DNA of 64,000 bases from contig CAVQKF010000004.1 in assembly GCA_963712955.1 (NCBI GenBank), positions 310,001-374,000 of the forward strand, given 5' to 3'. Below are positions 60,667 to 64,000 of this stretch, piece by piece (the stretch's first letter is position 1; every line of letters begins with the position of its first letter). A model generated the notes under the pieces. The model searched no databases and was not told the DNA's origin. It saw only the letters and a program-made list of their open reading frames with translations. The translations under genes were made by a program, and so were the position numbers. This stretch comes from DATFVJ01 sp963712955 (GTDB taxonomy: Bacteria > Actinomycetota > Actinomycetes > Streptosporangiales > Streptosporangiaceae).

Positions 60667-62157
60667 ATGACGAGCATGACGCCGGAGGAGTTCCGCCGTC
60701 ACGGACGGCAGGTTGTCGACTGGATCGCGGACTACTGGGAGCGGGTCGAGTCGCTGCCCGTGCAGTCGCGGGCGTCCGCCGGTGAGCTGAGAAAGCTGCT
60801 ACCCGCGCATCCTCCCGAGCAAGCAGAGCCGTTCGAGGCGCTGCTCGGTGACCTGGACCGGGTCGTGCTCCCAGGCGTCACGCACTGGCAGCATCCGCGG
60901 TTCTTCGGCTACTTCCCCGCAAACGTCTCCGGGCCCGCGGTGCTTGGCGATCTGATCTCGTCGGGTCTCGGGGTGCAGGGGATGCTCTGGGCGGCGAGCC
61001 CTGCCTGCACGGAACTGGAGCAGCACGTGCTTGACTGGCTCGCCGAGATGCTCAGGCTGCCCGGCACGTTCAGGTCGGACGGCGCCGGCGGCGGTGTCAT
61101 CCAGGACAGCGCCTCAAGCGCGGTACTCGTGGCCCTCACCGCCGCCTTGCACAGGGTGACCAGTGGCGCGTGGCGCACGAGCGGCCTGGCCGGCGCGGCT
61201 GACCCGGCTGCTCCCGCTGGTTCACCGCCGCGGTACGCCGTTTACGTCTCCGAGCAGGCGCACTCGAGCGTGGACAAGGCGGTCGTCGTCGCAGGGCTCG
61301 GCGAGCGGGCGCTGCGCAAGATCCGGGTCGCGCAGCGCACGCTCGCGATGGACGTGGGTCATCTGCGCGAGCGTGTGGCGGCCGACCTCGCCGCGGGAGT
61401 GATCCCAGTGATGGTGATGGCCACCGTCGGCACCACCTCCACGACCGCGATCGACCCGGTCAGCCGCATCGGTGAGGTGTGCCGCGCGAACAGCATCTGG
61501 CTGCACGTGGACGCGGCCTACGCGGGCGTGGCCGCGGTCTGCCCGGAGTTTCGCTGGGTCAACGATGGCGTGGCCGCCTACGCGGACTCCTACGGCACAA
61601 ACCCGCACAAGTGGCTGCTCACGAACTTCGACTGCGACGCATTCTGGGTCGCCGACCGGCGGCCGCTGATCGCGGCCCTGTCCGTGCTGCCGGAGTACCT
61701 CCGCAATACCGCCACGGAAACCGGTCAGGTCACCGACTACCGTGACTGGCAGATCCCGCTCGGCCGCAGGTTCCGCGCGCTCAAGCTCTGGTCGGTCATC
61801 CGCTGCTACGGGGCAGCAGGGCTGCGCGAGCACATCCGCGGTCACGTGCGGGCCGCTGCCGAGTTCGCCGCCTGGATCGACGGCGATGAACGATTCGAGG
61901 TCGCCGCACCGCACCCGCTCTCACTGGTCTGCTTCAGGCTGCGGCTACCCGATCTTGCCCCGCCGCAGCAGGATGCCGCCAACATGGCGCTCATGGATCA
62001 GCTGAACGGCTCCGGTGAGGTCTTCCTCACGCATACGAGGATCGGCGGCATGGTGGCGCTCCGGCTTGCCATCGGCGGCACCTTCACGCAGCACAAGCAC
62101 GTCGAGCAGGCATGGGAGTCAATCCGCCGTGTCGCGGCCGGCTTCCGGCCGACCTGA
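60667..62157 (+). CDS. aromatic-L-amino-acid decarboxylase-like enzyme
   Basis: The 496-residue group II PLP decarboxylase has EEFRRHGRQVVDWIADYWER at the start, THWQHPRFFGYFPANVSGPA near 70, GGVIQDSASSAVLVALTAAL near 145, VMVMATVGTTSTTAIDPV, WLHVDAAYAGVAAVCPEFRW (Asp that binds pyridine N, near 280) and YGTNPHKWLLTNFDCDAFWV (PLP Lys near 316). The layout follows DOPA/tryptophan/tyrosine decarboxylases. The product would be an aromatic amine such as tyramine, tryptamine or dopamine; the substrate is not decided by sequence. It is a single gene, divergent from the phosphatase. Confidence 0.88.
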   Translation: MTSMTPEEFRRHGRQVVDWIADYWERVESLPVQSRASAGELRKLLPAHPPEQAEPFEALLGDLDRVVLPGVTHWQHPRFFGYFPANVSGPAVLGDLISSGLGVQGMLWAASPACTELEQHVLDWLAEMLRLPGTFRSDGAGGGVIQDSASSAVLVALTAALHRVTSGAWRTSGLAGAADPAAPAGSPPRYAVYVSEQAHSSVDKAVVVAGLGERALRKIRVAQRTLAMDVGHLRERVAADLAAGVIPVMVMATVGTTSTTAIDPVSRIGEVCRANSIWLHVDAAYAGVAAVCPEFRWVNDGVAAYADSYGTNPHKWLLTNFDCDAFWVADRRPLIAALSVLPEYLRNTATETGQVTDYRDWQIPLGRRFRALKLWSVIRCYGAAGLREHIRGHVRAAAEFAAWIDGDERFEVAAPHPLSLVCFRLRLPDLAPPQQDAANMALMDQLNGSGEVFLTHTRIGGMVALRLAIGGTFTQHKHVEQAWESIRRVAAGFRPT

Positions 62158-62182
62158 GACGGCCTGGCCGCGCGGCAGCCGG

Positions 62183-62683
62183 TCAGCGGCTTTCGCCCTC
62201 CTCCGTGTAGACGCGCGACGCGTACTCTTCGAGCGCCTGCTCGCAGCGACCGAGCGCTGTGACGGCCGCGGCCTGCCCGGACGCGCCAAGCACATCGCGG
62301 GCCCGTACCTTGCCGAACCAGTTCCTCAGCTTCGCGAGGTCTTCGTCGTTCTCCTCGAGTTCGGCGTACGTGAAGTGCTCCGCTACATACTCCTTGTCGA
62401 CCTGCGCGAGGAAGTCCTCACAGCGGTCGACGATCTCCTCGTACTCATCGTCCCTGGCGGCGTTGAAGGCCCGTTCGATATCCGTCTCGCCCGCGAGGAC
62501 ATCGGTGCTGAGCAGGTACGCGGTGCCGCCCATCCCGGTGATCTCCTTGCGCAGCGCGCGCAGTGCCCGCTCCGCGCCGACGGCGTGGGGCAGGGCCGCG
62601 GCCGAGTTCTGCAGGTAGATGGCGCCGAGCCCCTTGATACGCCGCCACACGGCCGCGCGCAGCCTGGTCGGCTCGGCGGGCAC
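62183..62683 (-). CDS. ChrB-like N-terminal domain protein
   Basis: The reading PAEPTRLRAAVWRRIKGLGA, then IYLQNSAAALPHAVGAERAL and the acidic run EFL-like DDEYEEIVDRCEDFLAQVDK resembles the N-terminal domain of ChrB chromate-resistance regulators. The stop is near GEGESR. The frame continues upstream as WLLLIYR, which is the usual ChrB beginning, but no ATG stands before it: AGGAGG at about 62702-62709 is followed directly by TGG CTG. GTG 62683 is the first normal start. A 39-bp tandem repeat immediately upstream may have erased the original start. Confidence 0.65.
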   Translation of the reverse strand: MPAEPTRLRAAVWRRIKGLGAIYLQNSAAALPHAVGAERALRALRKEITGMGGTAYLLSTDVLAGETDIERAFNAARDDEYEEIVDRCEDFLAQVDKEYVAEHFTYAELEENDEDLAKLRNWFGKVRARDVLGASGQAAAVTALGRCEQALEEYASRVYTEEGESR

Positions 62684-62717
62684 CCGGTAGATCAGCAGCA
62701 GCCACCTCCTGGCGGGG

Positions 62718-62826
62718 GGTCCCGGGGGGCCGGTCCCGGGGCTGGCGCCGGCCGGGGGTCCCGGGGGGCCGGTCCCGGGGCTGGCGCCGGCCGGGGGTCC
62801 CGGGGGGGGTCGCCCCCGGGGCTGGC
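62718..62826. repeat. 39-bp tandem repeat, 2.7 copies
   Basis: Units beginning GGTCCCGGGGGGCCGGTCCC recur at 62718, 62757 and (partial, altered) 62796, with exactly 39 bp between starts. The unit is extremely GC-rich and self-complementary in part. It lies directly upstream of the ChrB-like gene and should affect its leader. Confidence 0.85.
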
Positions 62827-62893
62827 ACTGCCACCCGGCGCCTGCTGGCTAGCCACGGCCGTTCACGGTCTCAGCATACGAGCATGTGAGCCC

Positions 62894-64000
62894 TCAGCCC
62901 TTGGCTCTCGTGATCAGGTGCCCACGCCGCGCGGCCCCGGCCGTAATGGGCTCGCCTCGGAGCCACACCGCCCGAACGGCTCCCGCGAGCTTCCTCCCCT
63001 CGTAGGGCGTCACCTGATCGCGGTGCACCAGGTCGGCGCCCCGGACAGTGAACACGGCGTCGGGATCAAAGGCCACAAGGTCCGCGTCGCAGCCGACAGC
63101 GAGGCGCCCCTTCCACGGCAGCCTGGCCAGCGCCGCGGGCCGCTCCGCCATCCAGCGGATCACATCGGCGAGGCCGTGCCTGCGCCACCGCGCCACCGTC
63201 CACACGACCTGAAGGCTGTGCTGCAGCGAGGAGATGCCGCTCGGTGCCGTCCCGAAGTCACCGGCTTCCGCGCGTGGGGCTCCTGGGGCGCCGTGTCCGC
63301 CCTGTTCTGCATGGTCCACGCGCCTGCGCCTGGGCGCGCGTTGCGAGTGGCCGGATGCGACGAAGTCGATCGTGCCGGCTTCGAGGCCGCGCCAGAGCGC
63401 CTCGCGGTTGATCCCATCCCTGATCGGCGGGCAGCACTTGAACTCGGTAGCGCCGTAAGGCACCTCTTCTGCCGCGAAGTACAGATAGTGCGGGCAGGTT
63501 TCCGCGGTCAGCGCGACGCCTGCTGCCTTCGCTCCTGCGATCAGGGCGACGCACTCGGCGGCGGACAGGTGGGCGATGTGCGCCCTGACTCCCGTGGCCG
63601 CCGAGGCCGCGACGACCTTCTCGATGGCGCGGCGCTCGGCACGCGCCGGGCGGGAGGCGAGAAAGGTGCCGTAGGCGGCGCCGGATGCGCGCCGGATCTC
63701 GCCCGCGTCCTCGGCGTGCACCGCCATCGTCGTGTCCAGGGCGAGGTCGGCGAGCTTGGCGAACGCGGCGCGGAGCTCGGCATTGTCAAGAGGGGTCAAT
63801 TCTTTCGCGGAGGTCGTGGCGCCCGCCGGACCTACGGTGCCGTAGCCGGCCAGGAAGCATTTGAACCCGAACACCCCTGCGTCGTAAAGCGGCTCAAGCT
63901 CGGCCAGGTTGCCTGGGACAACGCCGCCCCAGAAACCCACGTCGACCGCGCACCTCCCTGCGGTGGCCGCCCGTTTGACCCGCAGGCCCTTTACCGACAC
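62894..64000 (-). CDS. allantoinase/dihydropyrimidinase-like cyclic amidohydrolase, N-terminus outside window
   Basis: The 368 visible residues give the amidohydrolase TIM barrel: FGFKCFLAGYG (metal-bridging Lys), TTMAVHAEDAGEIRRA, ARIHIAHLSAAE-like VRAHIAHLSAAECVALI, LTAETCPHYLYF, FKCCPPIRDGINREALW and GCDADLVAFDPDAVF. These match allantoinase most closely. Where the family has S-D-H-S-P, this protein has VASGHSQRAPRRRR, so the catalytic Asp is Gly, and about 20 extra Arg/Gly/Ala-rich residues follow. Activity is therefore doubtful. The gene is cut by the window end and its start lies beyond 64000. Confidence 0.8.
   Translation of the reverse strand: MSVKGLRVKRAATAGRCAVDVGFWGGVVPGNLAELEPLYDAGVFGFKCFLAGYGTVGPAGATTSAKELTPLDNAELRAAFAKLADLALDTTMAVHAEDAGEIRRASGAAYGTFLASRPARAERRAIEKVVAASAATGVRAHIAHLSAAECVALIAGAKAAGVALTAETCPHYLYFAAEEVPYGATEFKCCPPIRDGINREALWRGLEAGTIDFVASGHSQRAPRRRRVDHAEQGGHGAPGAPRAEAGDFGTAPSGISSLQHSLQVVWTVARWRRHGLADVIRWMAERPAALARLPWKGRLAVGCDADLVAFDPDAVFTVRGADLVHRDQVTPYEGRKLAGAVRAVWLRGEPITAGAARRGHLITRAKG

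Overview
The window is high-GC DNA with GTG and TTG starts, ATGA/GTGA gene overlaps, DUF397/XRE pairs, a family 2B encapsulin and an FxLD lanthipeptide locus. This fits a filamentous actinomycete (Streptomycetales or Streptosporangiales-like); the genus cannot be fixed from sequence alone. Metabolic core genes are intact, while accessory genes between about 0.3 and 50 kb are strikingly often broken by small indels, stops or insertion sequences.

Layout. 0.3-2.3 kb: decayed metallopeptidase-like coding and a MazEF-type toxin-antitoxin pair. 2.5-8.4 kb (minus strand): an operon running from a cyclic-nucleotide-domain encapsulin (family 2B) to a two-domain geosmin-synthase-like terpene cyclase broken by about ten frame changes, then an intact P450 and a hexapeptide acetyltransferase joined by ATGA overlaps. 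The promoter and 5' end of the encapsulin gene are repeated in inverted orientation at 8.7-8.9 kb, next to the 3' remnant of an hpnE-like gene. That remnant leads into a polyprenyl diphosphate synthase and ispH, the order of a hopanoid/isoprenoid cluster. 11.4-13.6 kb: GH5 glycosidase, a cluster of TTATGC-type palindromic half-sites and a transposase tail. 14-15.5 kb: hipBA with three operators exactly 60 bp apart. 15.9-20.7 kb: class III aminotransferase plus methylmalonate-semialdehyde dehydrogenase, a small membrane protein, and GabT. 21.2-24.5 kb: three-gene two-component operon. 25.1-28.1 kb: hicBA with hicA split by an IS630-type element, then vapBC.

28.5-48.4 kb is the accessory core. 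Two direct copies of a regulator cassette (XRE/DUF5753 gene, DUF397, palindromic operator, XRE-TPR gene), about 15.7 kb apart, flank a class I FxLD lanthipeptide cluster on the minus strand and a decayed IS21 element. The lanthipeptide cluster has a 43-residue precursor peptide missed by ordinary ORF size cut-offs, LanB (frameshift), LanC (one in-frame amber) and a dehydratase-domain/methyltransferase fusion. A strong hairpin separates the precursor from lanB.

48.5-64 kb is more ordinary: DUF574 methyltransferase, FMN-dependent alpha-hydroxyacid oxidase, secreted serpin, esterase, DUF397, MFS transporter with a winged-helix tail, CutA, MpaB-like oxygenase, DeoR regulator, histidine phosphatase, aromatic amino acid decarboxylase, ChrB-like protein and the 3' part of an allantoinase-like hydrolase whose usual catalytic Asp is Gly.

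The most notable systems are the decayed encapsulin/terpene-cyclase operon with its inverted 5' duplication, and the FxLD lanthipeptide locus bracketed by duplicated, independently broken regulators.
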